Shown here piece by piece: positions 11,063 to 24,100 of a stretch of 64,000 nucleotides of DNA. The notes beneath the pieces are model-generated. The model saw only the letters and a program-made list of their open reading frames with translations. It had not been told where the DNA came from and searched no databases. The DNA comes from Rhizophagus irregularis (lineage: Eukaryota > Glomeromycota > Glomeromycetes > Glomerales > Glomeraceae), in the NCBI RefSeq assembly GCF_026210795.1, contig NC_089459.1, positions 558,001 through 622,000 of the forward strand, read 5' to 3'. How positions within the stretch are numbered: the first letter of the stretch is position 1; the number at the start of each line of letters is the position of its first letter. Both the position numbers and the translations under genes were made by a program.

Positions 11063-12331
11063 TTACAATAATAATCTGTCTCCCCATTTTTTAACTAGAA
11101 ATCTCCAATATTTCGGGTTTGTCTTCAAATTTTGACATCCCAATGATTCGTACAACTTTAATTGTTCTCTAAATCCCAAATTCGGACTACGTGAAAAAAA
11201 AACATTGTAAGTAAAACATTGTGAAATCTCGTGAAATATCGTAAAACATCGTGAAGTATCGTGAAATATCGTAAAACATCGTGAAGTATCGTGAAATATC
11301 GTAAAACATCGTGAAATATCGCTTACCAGATTACGGCACGTTTTGACTGAACATGATTAAACGCGTCATCATATGACATCTTGCGAGTTTTCATGATATA
11401 AGCGATCATAACTAAAAAATAAAAATAAAAATAAATAAAAATATATTTACATACATATTTACATACATATAAAATATATACCTGTTGGGCTTCGAGAAAT
11501 TCCGGCTTGACTAATATAATAAAGTTTAAAAGTTAGAAATTATTGAAATTATTTAAAACGTTTTTAGAAAAAAAGACGGAATATTATATTTTTACCAATG
11601 GACGAGAATATTATTTTTTTCTTCTTGTAAAGCCATTTGAATAAATTTATTTGTAGTATCAAAATGAGTAATGATATTTTGAGAAGTATAATCGCGAATG
11701 GCAATTACTTTATACGTATAAGACTTTTTAAAAAAAAAGAATTATGTTAATATTATATTTCGATTATATTTCGATCATATTTAATAAATACCTCTGGATA
11801 AGTTGGATTGGATCCTTCGGTAATGGAGAGAATGTGAGTGATATGATGATCTTCTAACCAGGTTTTATCATTAGCAGCCATTTGACTTAATTAAAAATTA
11901 AATTAGTTTTTTCTTTGATAATCAAATATTTTAAACTAATAAAGGTTAATAATAATAACTTACGTTCCCAAATAAACTCTAGGAAAAATTTCGGAAGCAA
12001 ACATATTTTCTAAATAAGCATTTTGATGTTCGTTCATTTGAAAATTTTCTTTTTTCCATGAAGCAACAACGCTCCAACCCGATAAATTTACTAAATTATC
12101 TTGTTGTTGTTGTTGCTGTTGTTGTTGTGTTGGTAACGTTGTTGTTGATAATGGATGTTCGTTTAATTTCTTCTGTTCATTATCAAAATTATTCTCGTTT
12201 TTTATCGGTAAAGTGAATGATGATGTTTCATTAACATTTTCAGAAACTATTAAATTAGTAGTAGAATCAGATTTGTTATTTGATTCACTTTCAACTGTAT
12301 TACTGCTTGAAATGTTTTCTTGTTGATGCAT
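11063..12331 (-). CDS. Dual-specificity protein phosphatase, six exons
   Basis: This gene encodes a cysteine-based dual-specificity phosphatase, which removes phosphate from Tyr and Ser/Thr residues, typically on kinases. I place exons at 12331-11964, 11885-11792, 11723-11596, 11510-11482, 11411-11327 and 11186-11063. All have GT-AG junctions and consistent phases and give 275 residues. The first about 100 residues are Ser/Asn/Thr-rich with a nine-Gln run. The catalytic domain starts near FPRVYLGTQMAANDKTWLED. The signature HCQAGISRSPT is assembled across the third and fourth exons, so Cys and Arg are both present. It is followed by SYDDAF and by CPNLGFREQL, the usual end of this fold. The general acid is probably the Asp in RDYTSQN. 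The family is certain; the substrate is unknown. The start is the only in-frame Met before the Gln-rich region. Confidence 0.93.
11205..11320. repeat. Minisatellite inside the last intron of the phosphatase gene
   Basis: About ten copies of the 10-base motifs GTGAAATATC, GTAAAACATC and GTGAAGTATC alternate, filling most of the intron between 11187 and 11326. The splice sites on both sides remain intact. No CRISPR-like spacers are present. Confidence 0.85.
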
Positions 12332-12857
12332 GTTTTTTTAGGGGGGATTTCACACGTTAAATTTTTAAATTTGATTATTTAGATTATTTAGATTATAAAT
12401 CTCCTAAATCTTAAATCCCCTAAGAAATATTGTTGAACGATAGTGATACCTCGTCTCCGATACACGAAAAAAAAAGAAACAAGGAAGGAAAAAGAACGTC
12501 AAAAAACAAAAAAGAAAAACGAATGAGAATTCATCTAAAACAATTATTATTATATATATATATTATTTTTTTTTTTATTATCAATATCTTAATTGTGCGT
12601 TTTTTATTTCGATAAAGGAAAACTTGTCTATGTATATATATAAAAAAGGTTCTTTATATCGAAGGAGAATAAATAAATAAATAAATAAAAAAAATGATAA
12701 AAATATATATATATATATATATATAAAATATATAAATATAAAAATAAAAAACAATAATAATAATAATAAAATTTTTAAAAATTTGTAAAAAAATGATAAA
12801 AAAAAAAAAAAAATATTTCTTCTTTCTTATTGTGTATATATAAATATGTTGTGCGTA

Positions 12858-12911
<54 letters not shown>

Positions 12912-15134
12912 TTTTTATACATTTTTATTCTTTATCTTTTTTTATTTTATATTATATTCTTTTATCTTTTTTTATTTTATTCTTTTTATTTTATTTTATT
13001 TTTTTTTTTGTTTGTCAAAATAATGGACAATCAAAATTCCGGTTCTTTTTATTAAGAACACGTGGGTATATTATTTGAACTTTATAAACTCTTTTTAACT
13101 CGTTGATCTATTTCAATCAAAAAGTTTATGAATGAACCATGCAACGTTATATTTTTTTTTTAAAAAAAAAAAAAAAAAAAAATTTTCTCAATAAAAATAT
13201 ATTTATCCTCGTACATAAAATTTTTTCTTTGTTCTTTTTAAACATTAAAAAAAAATCTTGTTATAAATCTTGTTTTTTTATTGGACTCGCATATGTTACA
13301 CGAGAAACATTTTTGATGGATTAATAATGACTCTATTTAATTTTATTTATATAGTTATAATACATAGTTATAATATAGTAATATAGTTAATATAGTTATA
13401 ATACATGGTTATAATATAAGCTATAATACATAATTTATAATATAGTAATATAGTTATAATACATCGTTTATAATATAGTTATAATATAGTTATAATATAG
13501 TTATATATAAAAAAAAAATTTTTTCAAGAAATTTGATTTTTTAGAATGTATAGAAAAGGTTAGAAAAGTTTAGAAATGGGTAGAAATGGGTAGAAAAAAA
13601 AAAATTCGTACATAGTTTACATAGTTGGAATTATCCATAAAAAAAAACACTTTCAAAAAAAAAAAATTCAAAAATCATATGTATCATACGTCCTCAATAA
13701 AGATAAAAACTATTACAAAACTTTATTATAAACTTTATTTATATGACGTGTTACAAAAATGACATAATGACTTTTTTTGCACTCATTATTTTTGACCAAT
13801 CATATTATTCATAAATAGGTTGATAAGGAATGAACAAGGAAAACCTTTTATATAACAAATTTAGAAAATTTATGAGGCGCAATATTGTAAATGCCCTTTT
13901 TTTTATGAAAGATTTCGTACGCGGTACGCCGTATGTTATGTCGGTAATGTGTCAAGCATATCATTAATGACCTTAGCGTAAAAAAAAAAATGCAAAATGT
14001 ACTTTTATTATACAACCTGCGCAAAATGAAAAAAAATGTACTTTCATTATACCACCTGCGAAAATGTACACCTGCGCTTTTATTATAACACCTGCGCAAA
14101 ATGTACATCTGCGCAAAATGTAAATGTACTTTTATTATATACCTGATTTGAACAAATTTCACTTTAAAAGTGATCAAATTCCGAAAGAAACTTTTTTAAT
14201 CTATCAATCAAAACGAAAACGAGAATATTGTATGTACATTTGCCACATTTTTAATGTGAAAAAAAAAAAACGCGAAAAATATATTTATTTTTTAATAAAT
14301 TATATAATATATATACATATGTACGTATATTATATTCTATTTTTATTATATTTCTTTTTTTTTTTATTACTTTTAAATAAAAAAAAAAAATCTCTCTTCT
14401 AATATTATTTAATCTATTTTTTGATTTTTTTTTAAACTAAAATTACATTAAAAAAAAATTTCTTTATTTCTAAATTTTTTTTTTTCGTTTTTAAAAGAAA
14501 ATTCCCCAATAAATAAATAAATAAAATAAAAATTTTTTGTTTGAAAAAATGATGATGAATAAAAAAAAATGCTTAAAAATGTTTTTTTTTTTTTGTAAAA
14601 AATGAACGGAATCGTTAAAAAGTTAGGGATTTAACGATTATTTGTTCATTTAATGCAATGAAAATTGTGTTGAATTGTGTTTGAATGATAAAAATGTGAA
14701 TTGTAAAAAATGTTGAAAAAAAATAATTTCTTAAAAAATGCTTAATGATAAATGATTTTTTTTTAAAAAATGAAAAAAATTGTGTGGAAAAAATATTAAA
14801 ATTTTTTTTTTTAAAATTCTAATAATTTCCTTTTTTATATGTAATGTGTGTTGTAAAGGGAGGAAATCTTCTAAAAACCGTCAAGAGAAAAAAAAAAAAG
14901 AAAAAAAGAAAAAAAAGTCCTTTGCAAATTCTATAAAGTTATATATTTTTGTACAAAAAAAAAAAATTCAAACAAGTCTATATTCTATTTAACGTGTGTG
15001 TGTTATATTACAAAAAAAATGTTTGTTTTTTATGAGAAAATATGAGAAAAAATGCAAAAAAAAAAAAAATTGTTTCAAATTCCAAAATTCCAAAATCCGA
15101 AAATAAAAAAATGTAATTATTCAATAATTTGAAT
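12332..15134. other. AT-rich spacer with long homopolymer runs
   Basis: This stretch lies between the start of the phosphatase gene and the end of the RGS gene. It includes (AT)n near 12700-12725, a run of about 48 T at 12861-12908, A runs near 13160-13180, and a family of ATAGTTATAATA repeats at about 13350-13505. Open frames here consist of Phe, Lys or Ile runs and are not credible genes. Confidence 0.6.
13990..14135. repeat. Degenerate tandem repeat, unit about 25-35 bp
   Basis: Motifs GCAAAATGTACTTTTATTAT and ACACCTGCGCAAAATG recur four to six times. The repetition gives a spurious minus-strand open frame with repeated RRxYNKS. Confidence 0.75.
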
Positions 15135-15857
15135 TCAATTATTTCCGTTAATTTTTGAGGAAGTTGTTTTAATCAATTTCCTATATTTTTGTTTTAAACC
15201 GGCACCAAAAGTTTGTTTGGTACGATTATTTTTATTTGTTGAACGAGTAATTCCACGAAAATTAACACCGGATGAAGAAGAAGAAGAATAATCAGAATCT
15301 ACACCTTCACTTTCTTCACTCGACATTCTTAATTCAGTATTTCCAGCTTCAAGTAAGAATTGATTGAAACTACTTGCTTGCATCAATTCATATACTTGAT
15401 TCCTAACAGGGTCAAGTATTGAAGGATGATAATTATTATATTGAAAAACATTAGTTAATAAATCATCTCTTGTTACTGAAAGAATATTGATTTCTTTTGG
15501 TGAATTTGGTAAAATAAATGTAGTAATTATATCAACAAGTTTTTGTTTAAGAAATTCCATATGAGCTGGGGTATCCCCACGTAATGAAGCGTCATCAAAA
15601 TAATAATCTTCTGGAACTTCTGGTATATCGGTAATGTCTGACATTAAAAGTGATGTGGCGGAATTATTGGAATTGAAATAATTTGATGCATAATATCGAT
15701 ATCTTTTAACTGCTAAATAAAATTCTAAATTTTCCAAACAAAATGTTTGATCCAAGAATGTTGCAAAATCATCTAATGAATATGGATATGATGTTTCATT
15801 ATTGAGAACATCTGAAAGTGTTGGTTTAGTTTTCGCCAGCGAACGCATATTTATCAA
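15135..15857 (-). CDS. RGS-domain protein (regulator of G-protein signalling)
   Basis: This is a single-exon gene of 240 residues. An RGS domain spans about residues 15-165. It opens with TLSDVLNNETSYPYSLDDFATFLDQ, keeps the helical FCLENLEFYLAVKRYR core typical of the fold, and ends near RNQVYELMQASSFNQFLLEA. A long loop sits between the two halves. The tail is acidic/Ser-rich (SSEESEGVDSDYSSSSSSG), then basic, and has no membrane segment. RGS proteins speed GTP hydrolysis by G-alpha subunits and so end signalling from seven-helix receptors. The start could be Met1 or Met4 (15848); nothing decides between them. No intron is needed. It is probably cytosolic or bound to a membrane through partners. 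Confidence 0.88.
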   Translation of the reverse strand: MINMRSLAKTKPTLSDVLNNETSYPYSLDDFATFLDQTFCLENLEFYLAVKRYRYYASNYFNSNNSATSLLMSDITDIPEVPEDYYFDDASLRGDTPAHMEFLKQKLVDIITTFILPNSPKEINILSVTRDDLLTNVFQYNNYHPSILDPVRNQVYELMQASSFNQFLLEAGNTELRMSSEESEGVDSDYSSSSSSGVNFRGITRSTNKNNRTKQTFGAGLKQKYRKLIKTTSSKINGNN

Positions 15858-18800
15858 TTTATAATGTAAAAATGTAAAAATGTATATATATATGTATGAT
15901 ATCTAACAAAAATTATTAATTTATTATTTTTAATTTTTTAAATTTTCCTTTTTATTTTTTTTTTTTTTGTAAATTATAAATTTTTTCTTTTTTTTTTAAT
16001 TAGAAAAAAAAAAGAAAAAAAAAAAAAAAAAAAGAGAAAAAGGAAAGGAAAATTTAAAGTTTTTGTTATTTTCTTTTTTCGAAATCTAGAAAAAATTTAT
16101 TTGTTTTTTTTCCGAGGGGAGTAAAAGTTAATGAAATTTGAGGAGCATATATATAGTTTTTTTTAAAAAAAATAAGGGGTTAATTTACATCATGATGAAC
16201 ACAAATTATACCAAATAATGTATCACAAAAAGAACAAAGATGGTAAAAATTTATAAAGTTCTAATCATGCAGACAAGGAACAATACAAACAACAAAAATC
16301 CTTTTTTCTATTCTCCCTTTTTTCAAAAAGAAACAAAGAAATTTCTCCTTTTACACAAAAAATCTCACCAATTTACAAATTAATGTACTAGTACGATTTT
16401 CATATCTATTCTTGGTAAAATCATCGCACATCATATAAAAATATTTTGATATACCTTGATATACCAGGAGAACAAAAATTTTTTTTGGGCCGTTTTTCAT
16501 TATGGGTAATAAAATGAAAATAAGGATGATGAAAAAAAATAATAAATAATAAAAAAAGAAAGAGTAGAAAGAATAATATGACTAAAAAAATAAAAAATCT
16601 TCAAAATTTCAAAAAATAATAAAAGAATAGACAAAGGGATAAAAAATGTAAAAGACAATAATTCTTTCATGTCTCCTTTAGTATGCAAGATGTGCTTTTT
16701 TTAATTTTTTAATCTTCAGTGTTAATCTTGAGTGTGTGTTTATCTTCAATGTTGATCATTCTTAAATAATAATTATGGCATGCGTTTAATTAGTCACCTT
16801 ATTAATTTAACTTTATTTGATACTTATAATAATATATCATTATATTTTTGATGTTCTTTAATTAAGACTTAAGAGTACTATATTCGTACATCTTCGTTGT
16901 TTAAAAATGTTTCATCTCCGGTAAATCTTGGATTACTAAGTAATTGTGGCGGTAATAAAAGTGTAAAAGTGTCATTGAAAGTCATCATAATCATCATAAT
17001 GATTATGATGTGATGTGATTGACGTACCAATGTTTATAAATAATATAAAATTATATATAATTGATATATATAAAAGATATATAATCGATATATATAAATG
17101 TATATAATTGATATATATAAATGTATATATAACACATAACAAATATCCGAAGTGGATTTCATATGGATCATATCATATAGGAATCCATATAGATTATTCG
17201 GCAAATTTCTGATTAATTTCGGCAAATTTGGATCCGTTTTTGATACAATCTTAATATAACAATATCATCGGTTATATAGATAGTATGTCATCGGTTATAA
17301 AAAAACTGTCATATAAGTAAATATCCGATTAAATCCAAATAAATTTATTTAAAGAATTTTACATATTTATTATATTTATTTATTATATTTATACAATTAA
17401 ACACAATTTATACATAATTTTTTTTTAGAACCAATCATTTCATCCCATTTATTATTAGAAACAATGTAAATCATTTACAAGTTTGATTACAGTGCAAAGT
17501 ATTTAGTGTATTTAGTGTAATTTAGTGTAATTTAGTGTATTTTGTGTAATTTAATATTTAATTTTATATTTTTTTTTTATCGAAATATATAATAAATTAA
17601 TGTTGTGATTCCATTGGGGGTAATTGAACACAGTTTCGAAATAAAATATCGTGAAACATTCATTCATTTTTATCATTCAAATAATTATCATTTATAGTAT
17701 TCACGTGTTCTAAATTGAAACATTTTTAAAAATCTAAAATTAAAAAAATTCTTTTTTTTAAAAAAATTTTTTTAATGTTTCAAAATAACTATTGTGTTCG
17801 ATGTGTTCGATGTAGATAACTTAAACTTTATTATAACAAGTTTTAATTTTTTTAACCAACCAAATTAAGAAATATTTACATATTTACATTTTACCTTGCA
17901 TTTTTTATAACATGTGTTCATGCTGCAATTCTAAAAAAGTGTTGATAAAGAGAGAGATTTTTTTTATGTTAATCAAATAATCAGATGGAGAAATTGTTTC
18001 ATAAAAAAATATAAAAAACTTTTAGTTTTAAACATTCTTTTTTTTTTTATTTTTCGTTTTAATAATAAAAAATTTTGAATTTTTTTTCCTTAATTATCCT
18101 AAAAGTTATCTGAAACACAATTTTTTCGCGTTTCTTGAACCGTATTATACGCATTACACGCATTTACTCTAGTTGAATCGATTGGATTTTAATTAAAAAG
18201 TATTTTTCAAGTTTAGATTCAAAATTATACAAGTTATACAAGTTATACAAGTTATACAAGTTATACAAATTGATACAAATTGATACAAGTTAATAAGTTA
18301 ATAAAAGTTTTTAACTCTCAAATTCAGTTTGATTTTATTAAATGAGGTCAATGAGATTGATGTTACTATGATACAATGATACGGTGATACGGTGATACAG
18401 TGTTTACAGTGTTACAGTGTTTACAGTTCACGCGGTTCATTTTGGGTTTTTCATGTTACAGTCCTGCTTGACTTTAATGAAACCGTGAATAAGTTGACGA
18501 AATCCAATGGCCAGATGGGACTATGGGAGATGAGCATGGGAGATGGAAAATGGATAATGGAAGTGTAATGGATGATATGGTTCTGTTTATGAATTTTTTG
18601 ATTTGTGTTAAATGCGGTCATGCGATCGTGAGGCGGCTTTGATCCACGTGATATGATGTAATTTTGGCAAGAAAAATGGCGTCAAGCCAAAATGTTGTTA
18701 CCCGTGACAATCACGTGATATTATACGCGACCGATAAGAAGTTAACACAATTTTTTTAAAAAAATGATCATATTTTAAAAAATAATACAAGGTATGCTAA

Positions 18801-19149
18801 AAACAACATTGAAATTTTTTTTTTCCCGTAAATTATATACATAGAAATAGAACATTGTGGAAGAATGAAGGGAAGGAATTATTTACGAAATGTTGAATGA
18901 TGAAACAATATGTAGGAATTAATGGTATGATGGTATGATGGTATGATGGTATAATATGAAAATATAACGCAGGGGGGTGATTTTTTAAAAAAAATCCAAC
19001 TCTAGGGGAGAAAAAGTACTTGGAAAAGAAAATAATTTTCAAGTTGTTTTTTTTTTTGTTTTGTAACGGAATTTTATAACGGAAGTCCTTTTTTTTTTAA
19101 AATAAATAAAAATATCTAAATGTCTATTTCTATTGAATATTATTACTAT
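15858..19149. other. AT-rich intergenic region between the RGS and kelch genes
   Basis: No supported gene in about 3.3 kb. Both flanking genes are on the minus strand. It contains the 5' flank of the RGS gene (A/T runs at 15940-16040), an AT repeat built on GATATATATAAA at 17050-17130, a tandem ACAAGTTAT repeat at 18228-18285, GATACGGT/GATACAGT repeats near 18370-18405, and ATGGTATG repeats at 18920-18950. CACGTG palindromes lie near 18646 and 18712. Confidence 0.55.
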
Positions 19150-21198
19150 TTACGCATTATCATCTTCATCATCGTCGTCATCATCGTCTCCTTCTTCGTT
19201 ATTATTATCATCTTCATTATTATTTCCTCCTTCATCTTCGTCATCCTCTTCATCATCTTCACCTTCTTCATCTTCATTACTCTCTTCTTCTTCATCTTCA
19301 CCTTCTTCATCTTCATTACTCTCTTCTTCTTCTTCATAACCCTCTTCATCATCATCATCATCTTCATCTTCACTCTCTTTTTGGTCAGGGTTTGAAACAT
19401 ATAAAGTCCCGAATTGGTATGGTATATCATCAACACTGCCTTTGGGTTTTATATTACCACTTACTCTTAATCTATCTTTTTTATTTACAGGTTCACTATC
19501 ATCATCAAATGTATCAAAAGGAGATATATTTGAACCTTCACTTTCAGGAGAATATTGAAACATTTCTGGTTGATCACTAAATGTTACTTTCCCAACACCT
19601 GAAAATCTGGTAAAAGGTCCAATATTTCCAATACCTCCAGCACCTCCAACACCTGAAGCAAATGAATGTCTATTAAATGTTCCAGAACCTGAATTATTTG
19701 AATATCTATTATTATTCATTGTCATTGTATGAGGTGTTGATGGACCTGTTGACGGTGACGTTGGTATTGAATAATTATTAACTAATCCTTGAGCAGATTG
19801 AGTGGATTGAGTGGAATAATGTTTATCTCTCTTGTTACTTCTACCCAAGCAGAGAAAAGCTGGACGGGGTCTAGTAGGTTGTTGTGGTTCAGCTGATTGT
19901 ATAGGATTTGATTCATATGGATGACCTACTAAATGAATTCCAGCCCTTATTTTATAATCATCAATAAGTTTATAAATAACATACCATATTATTATAATAA
20001 ATAATATACCACAAACAACTGCTAAAACTATTATTACTATTAAATAAATCCTTGTAGTATCAGCATTATTGGCGTTATTCTTACGATTAATATTAGGATT
20101 AGTTATATTTTTCATTGTAGTAAAAGAATCATCTGAAGGTAATTCCATAGGAACATATTGAGTATCCCAAGACCAATTAATTATATTTAAAATATAAATA
20201 CTTGAATCAATTGTAGAAGAATCAGTACTACCAAATGCGACTATCATATTAGCACCTACAAGAGTTGCAGTATGACCACTTCTATTTGGAGGGGAATTTG
20301 TTGTTTCCTGTTTTGACCAAGTCCAAGTATTTGTATCTAATATAGCTACATCACCATATAATTCTGATCTTGATACATCGGTACCTCCATAAATTATAAT
20401 TTTTTCATTTGCAACAACGGAAGAAAATTCCCTTCTTGGTAAAGGTACATCACCAGTAGCAGTATTAACTTCCCAAACATTATTTAATAAATTAAATACA
20501 TAAATTACATTCATTCCTAAAGGAGTATTACTGACAACACCACCTAATATATACATTTTATTTTCTATAATTGAAGCAGTGTGACTTCTTCTTAATCCAG
20601 GAGAATTACTTATAGAAGGAAACCCATTCCAAGTATTTAAATTAATAGTATTTAATTCCCATAATTCCGAGGTCATTAAAGCTTTTGGGCTACCAGTCCA
20701 TTGATCGACATAACCACCATAAATTAACATTTTTCCTGAAGGGCTAGTTACAGCGGAATGATCATATCTTCTATTTGGACCATTTGGTAATTTTAGATTT
20801 GTGAATTCATCATTAACAGTATCATAAACGTATAAACTACTAGTAAGAGCAGTTACAGGATCATCCACACTACCACCAAATATTATTATTTGATCATTAT
20901 TTGGACCACCTTTTACCGCCGTATGACCTAATGCTTTTGGTACTCCTACGGTATCAAATGAGAACCATTCAGGTTGTAAACTTGTAAATGATTTTGATAC
21001 ATCTAAACTTAGGAACTCTGTTGCCAGAACATTTCCTAACGTTCTACCTCCAATAAAATATATTCTTGTACCTACTAAAGTAGCAGTATGTCCCCACCTA
21101 GGTGATATATTTGTTGTTAAGATTGGAGCTCCTAATATTAAATTTAAAAAATTTAATAAGAAGAATATAAAGTATATTATTATTTTTATCACAATCAT
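19150..21198 (-). CDS. Kelch-repeat single-pass membrane protein
   Basis: The product is a cell-surface protein of about 682 residues. I start it at the Met of MIVIKIIIYFIFFLLNF, because this gives a signal peptide directly followed by the propeller; the frame is open 165 bases further up but encodes Phe/Ile runs. Six kelch blades follow, each ending in a GG-type motif: RWGHTATLVG, ALGHTAVKGG, RRYDHSAVTS, LRRSHTASII, PRREFSSVVA and NRSGHTATLV. This suggests a closed six-bladed beta propeller of about residues 30-350. A transmembrane helix lies at about 384-409. The cytoplasmic part is Ser/Pro/Asn-rich and ends in about 100 residues of nearly pure Glu/Asp/Asn, including a tandem SNEDEEGED repeat. 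Kelch proteins of this layout are numerous in these fungi; ligands are unknown. No intron is seen. Confidence 0.9.
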   Translation of the reverse strand: MIVIKIIIYFIFFLLNFLNLILGAPILTTNISPRWGHTATLVGTRIYFIGGRTLGNVLATEFLSLDVSKSFTSLQPEWFSFDTVGVPKALGHTAVKGGPNNDQIIIFGGSVDDPVTALTSSLYVYDTVNDEFTNLKLPNGPNRRYDHSAVTSPSGKMLIYGGYVDQWTGSPKALMTSELWELNTINLNTWNGFPSISNSPGLRRSHTASIIENKMYILGGVVSNTPLGMNVIYVFNLLNNVWEVNTATGDVPLPRREFSSVVANEKIIIYGGTDVSRSELYGDVAILDTNTWTWSKQETTNSPPNRSGHTATLVGANMIVAFGSTDSSTIDSSIYILNIINWSWDTQYVPMELPSDDSFTTMKNITNPNINRKNNANNADTTRIYLIVIIVLAVVCGILFIIIIWYVIYKLIDDYKIRAGIHLVGHPYESNPIQSAEPQQPTRPRPAFLCLGRSNKRDKHYSTQSTQSAQGLVNNYSIPTSPSTGPSTPHTMTMNNNRYSNNSGSGTFNRHSFASGVGGAGGIGNIGPFTRFSGVGKVTFSDQPEMFQYSPESEGSNISPFDTFDDDSEPVNKKDRLRVSGNIKPKGSVDDIPYQFGTLYVSNPDQKESEDEDDDDDEEGYEEEEESNEDEEGEDEEEESNEDEEGEDDEEDDEDEGGNNNEDDNNNEEGDDDDDDDEDDNA

Positions 21199-24100
21199 TT
21201 TTATATGACCGTTTTTGTGATAGTCGAAAAAAAAAAAATATTTTTTTTTTGTAGGAGGAGGGGGAAAAAAAATTATTTTTTCGTATGAGTTTTGTTTGAT
21301 AAAAAAAATAATAATAATAATAAATAAAAAAACGAAAAAAAAGTCGTTTCCGTCAACCGTCACCCCTGCGTTGGTGAAATGTTGGGGGGGATAAAAAAAG
21401 GAATGTATTAAAGTCTTTTAAAGACCTAAAAATGAAAAGAAAAAAAAAAGGACGAGAAAAGTAGGATAAAAAAAAAAGGTAGGTTACTTGAAAGTGATAA
21501 CTATATTTATATATGCATAATAATATATATTAATTCGAATATTAATGGTGTTAAATTGATTATTAAGTATTTGCTTTTTTGTTTTGAATTCTGTGTAATA
21601 AACAATGTAACAAATAATAATTTCCCAAATAATTAATTCCTTTCCTAAATTCCTTCTTTAAAATATATAATAAGTAATTCTAAATAGAAAAAAAGTAAAG
21701 GAGAAAAAAAAATAAAATAATGAACAAAGGTAAAAACACAAAAAAAAATAAAAATAAAAAATAAAAAAATAAAATAAAATAAAAAAACAAAAAAAAAAAA
21801 ATATTTTTTTTCTTTAAAGAAATCTTAACTTTTTTCGAATATTTCATTTAGATTCACTTAAAGAATGAATTTTTTTTTTATATATATATAATATAAATAA
21901 TTGATCATTTTTTTATCTTCCTTTTTAGTTTTATTATTTTTTTTGTACTTTTTGGAAGATAACTACATTAATTTCCTTAAACAATGTGTTGCGATGATCC
22001 ATCAAAATTAATCATAAATACTTTTATAGTAATTTTTAATTAATGTTCCTTCACTTCAAACATCGATCTTATTAAATAAATCCGTTTTATATTTAATTGG
22101 TATCTCACATTGTACATTGTGTTGTCGTTGGTGTTTAACTGAGTTGTATTTGTTTATTTAATTAATCACTACCCGTGACGTTTTTATTAAACTTCCACGT
22201 GGATTATAATAAAATTTTTTTATTTTAGAAAAAAAGTAACCATATGGAAAGTAGACTTATATAAACAACAATATATGCAAAAAAATTCTAGGTTTTTTAA
22301 ATATTATGATGACATATCACTTTAACTTACATTTGGAAGTTTGGGACTAACGGTTTTTAAATAAAAAAGCAATTATAATTTTTCCAGAGTTTTTTATTAA
22401 GGTTTTGAATTCTAAAAGGATTGAATTTTTGGTTGAAGAATATATTTTTGGTAATTTAGGGCAATTTTCTTGGCGGTGACGTATTTTGATGTGTGGTTAT
22501 ATAATAATAAATAATAATAATAATAATAAACTTGTAATTATTCTTTAGATGGAAGATTCGAAAAGAGAAAGAAAAAAAAAAAATTTTTTTATCTCTCTTT
22601 TTTAATTACCTTTATTATTTTTAAATTACATGCGATAACATGCAATAATACTTTAATTTATAAATTAAAAGGAAAAAATTTTATTTTAAAAAAAGGTTTC
22701 TCTGTTATATTTATAATGTTTTTTTTAGGAAAAAAAAATTATTGTAATTGATATATATATAATGTAAATATATATTTATTTGTTGTTTTATTTTGTGTTC
22801 GAATATTTTTTTTTTTTAACGCCAAAGGAAACATATATATAATAAATATTATTTTTTTTTTCTTAATTTACAATTTGCCGAAATTATTCGAAATTCGAAA
22901 CTTTATTTTTTTATAGAATTAGAATTTTTTTTTAAAAGAATTTTTTTTTTTTTTTTTTTTTTTTCGAAACAATTCATGAAACAAATTATTAAAAAATAAA
23001 AATCTTTTTTTGGTTATAAAAAATATAATTTTTTTCCAAATGGGATGCGGCGCAGTTACGATCGATTATTTTGAGTAACATGTATTAATCTTGCATGTAT
23101 TTTATTGGAAGTAGATGGAAAAGAGATTTGGGGAGAAAAAGAATACTATTAGATGAAATGATAAAAAAAAATAATTAATTATTTTTAAGCAATGCAATCA
23201 ATTTAAAAAAAATTGGATATTTGGGATCCCATTTTAATTATGGTTTAATGTGGTGTAAATCATCAAATACGCATTATAATAGATGACATAAACGGGACTA
23301 TTTAACCGATTAATCCTTAATTGATCAACCATGTTCAAACAACATCCCCCCTGACGGCTGATGCACGCCCACATGAATCATTATCTCTATAAAATTTATT
23401 TTTAAAAACTATTAATAAAATAACGGACCCGACGGAACAAAATATGGACGAATTTATATTTATTTTGTAGACGACATTGTGCAACGTGTTTTTTAACATG
23501 TGTATTATACAGTATCTGGTATATTTTTACATAATTACTACTAGATCTATAAATACTACGATCTATTACTATCGAATTTTATGATCTTTATTTTTCTTCA
23601 TTACGTTCTCTAGTTTCTTACATGAGAGTTTGGTAGTTGGTACTAATCAGTAGCTTACCAGCTACAACTACAGCTACTAATTTAGTTCTAATAACTTTTC
23701 CAACTGATTCAGAGTCGCTTTCCTTTAACGCTAGGAGTTCGGCAAATAATATTTTAATATATTGAGATTTTATAAATGTTCCTGAGATTATAAATAGTCA
23801 TCTTCTTCAAATGGTTCAACATACTTTTTTTTTTAATACATCATTATGTATGTATATTGTATGTTACAATTGACGCCAAGCGCAGTGTAATATGTCTAAA
23901 TAATAGGGCTATGTAAGATATTAAAGCTGGATTCACATTCATATTACTCAACGTTTTCATATATACTGTATCAAATTTTTTTTCAATTTTCTCAAAAAAT
24001 AAAAATAAAAAAATCACAAAATGGAAACGTCTAGAAAAGACTTCTTTTTTTATGTCATAATAAACAATATTAACTAATAGCGCTAACAAGGATACTTTTA

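Noticed and set aside
11205-11320. CRISPR-like regular repeat
   Set aside because: Units of 10 bases follow each other without unique spacers, inside an intron of a eukaryotic gene.
12830-13324. Open frames with long Phe and Lys runs
   Set aside because: They are produced by T and A homopolymers and carry no domain.
13848-14177. Minus-strand open frame with repeated RRxYNKS
   Set aside because: It is created by the non-coding tandem repeat at 13990-14135.
18228-18285. Regular ACAAGTTAT repeat as a possible CRISPR or centromere repeat
   Set aside because: Too short, no spacers, and an ordinary microsatellite in AT-rich DNA.
19120-19436. Long open frames opposite and alongside the kelch gene end, made of Ser, Ile/Phe or Met/Lys
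   Set aside because: They are frame shadows of the GAA/GAT-rich acidic tail and have no natural protein composition.
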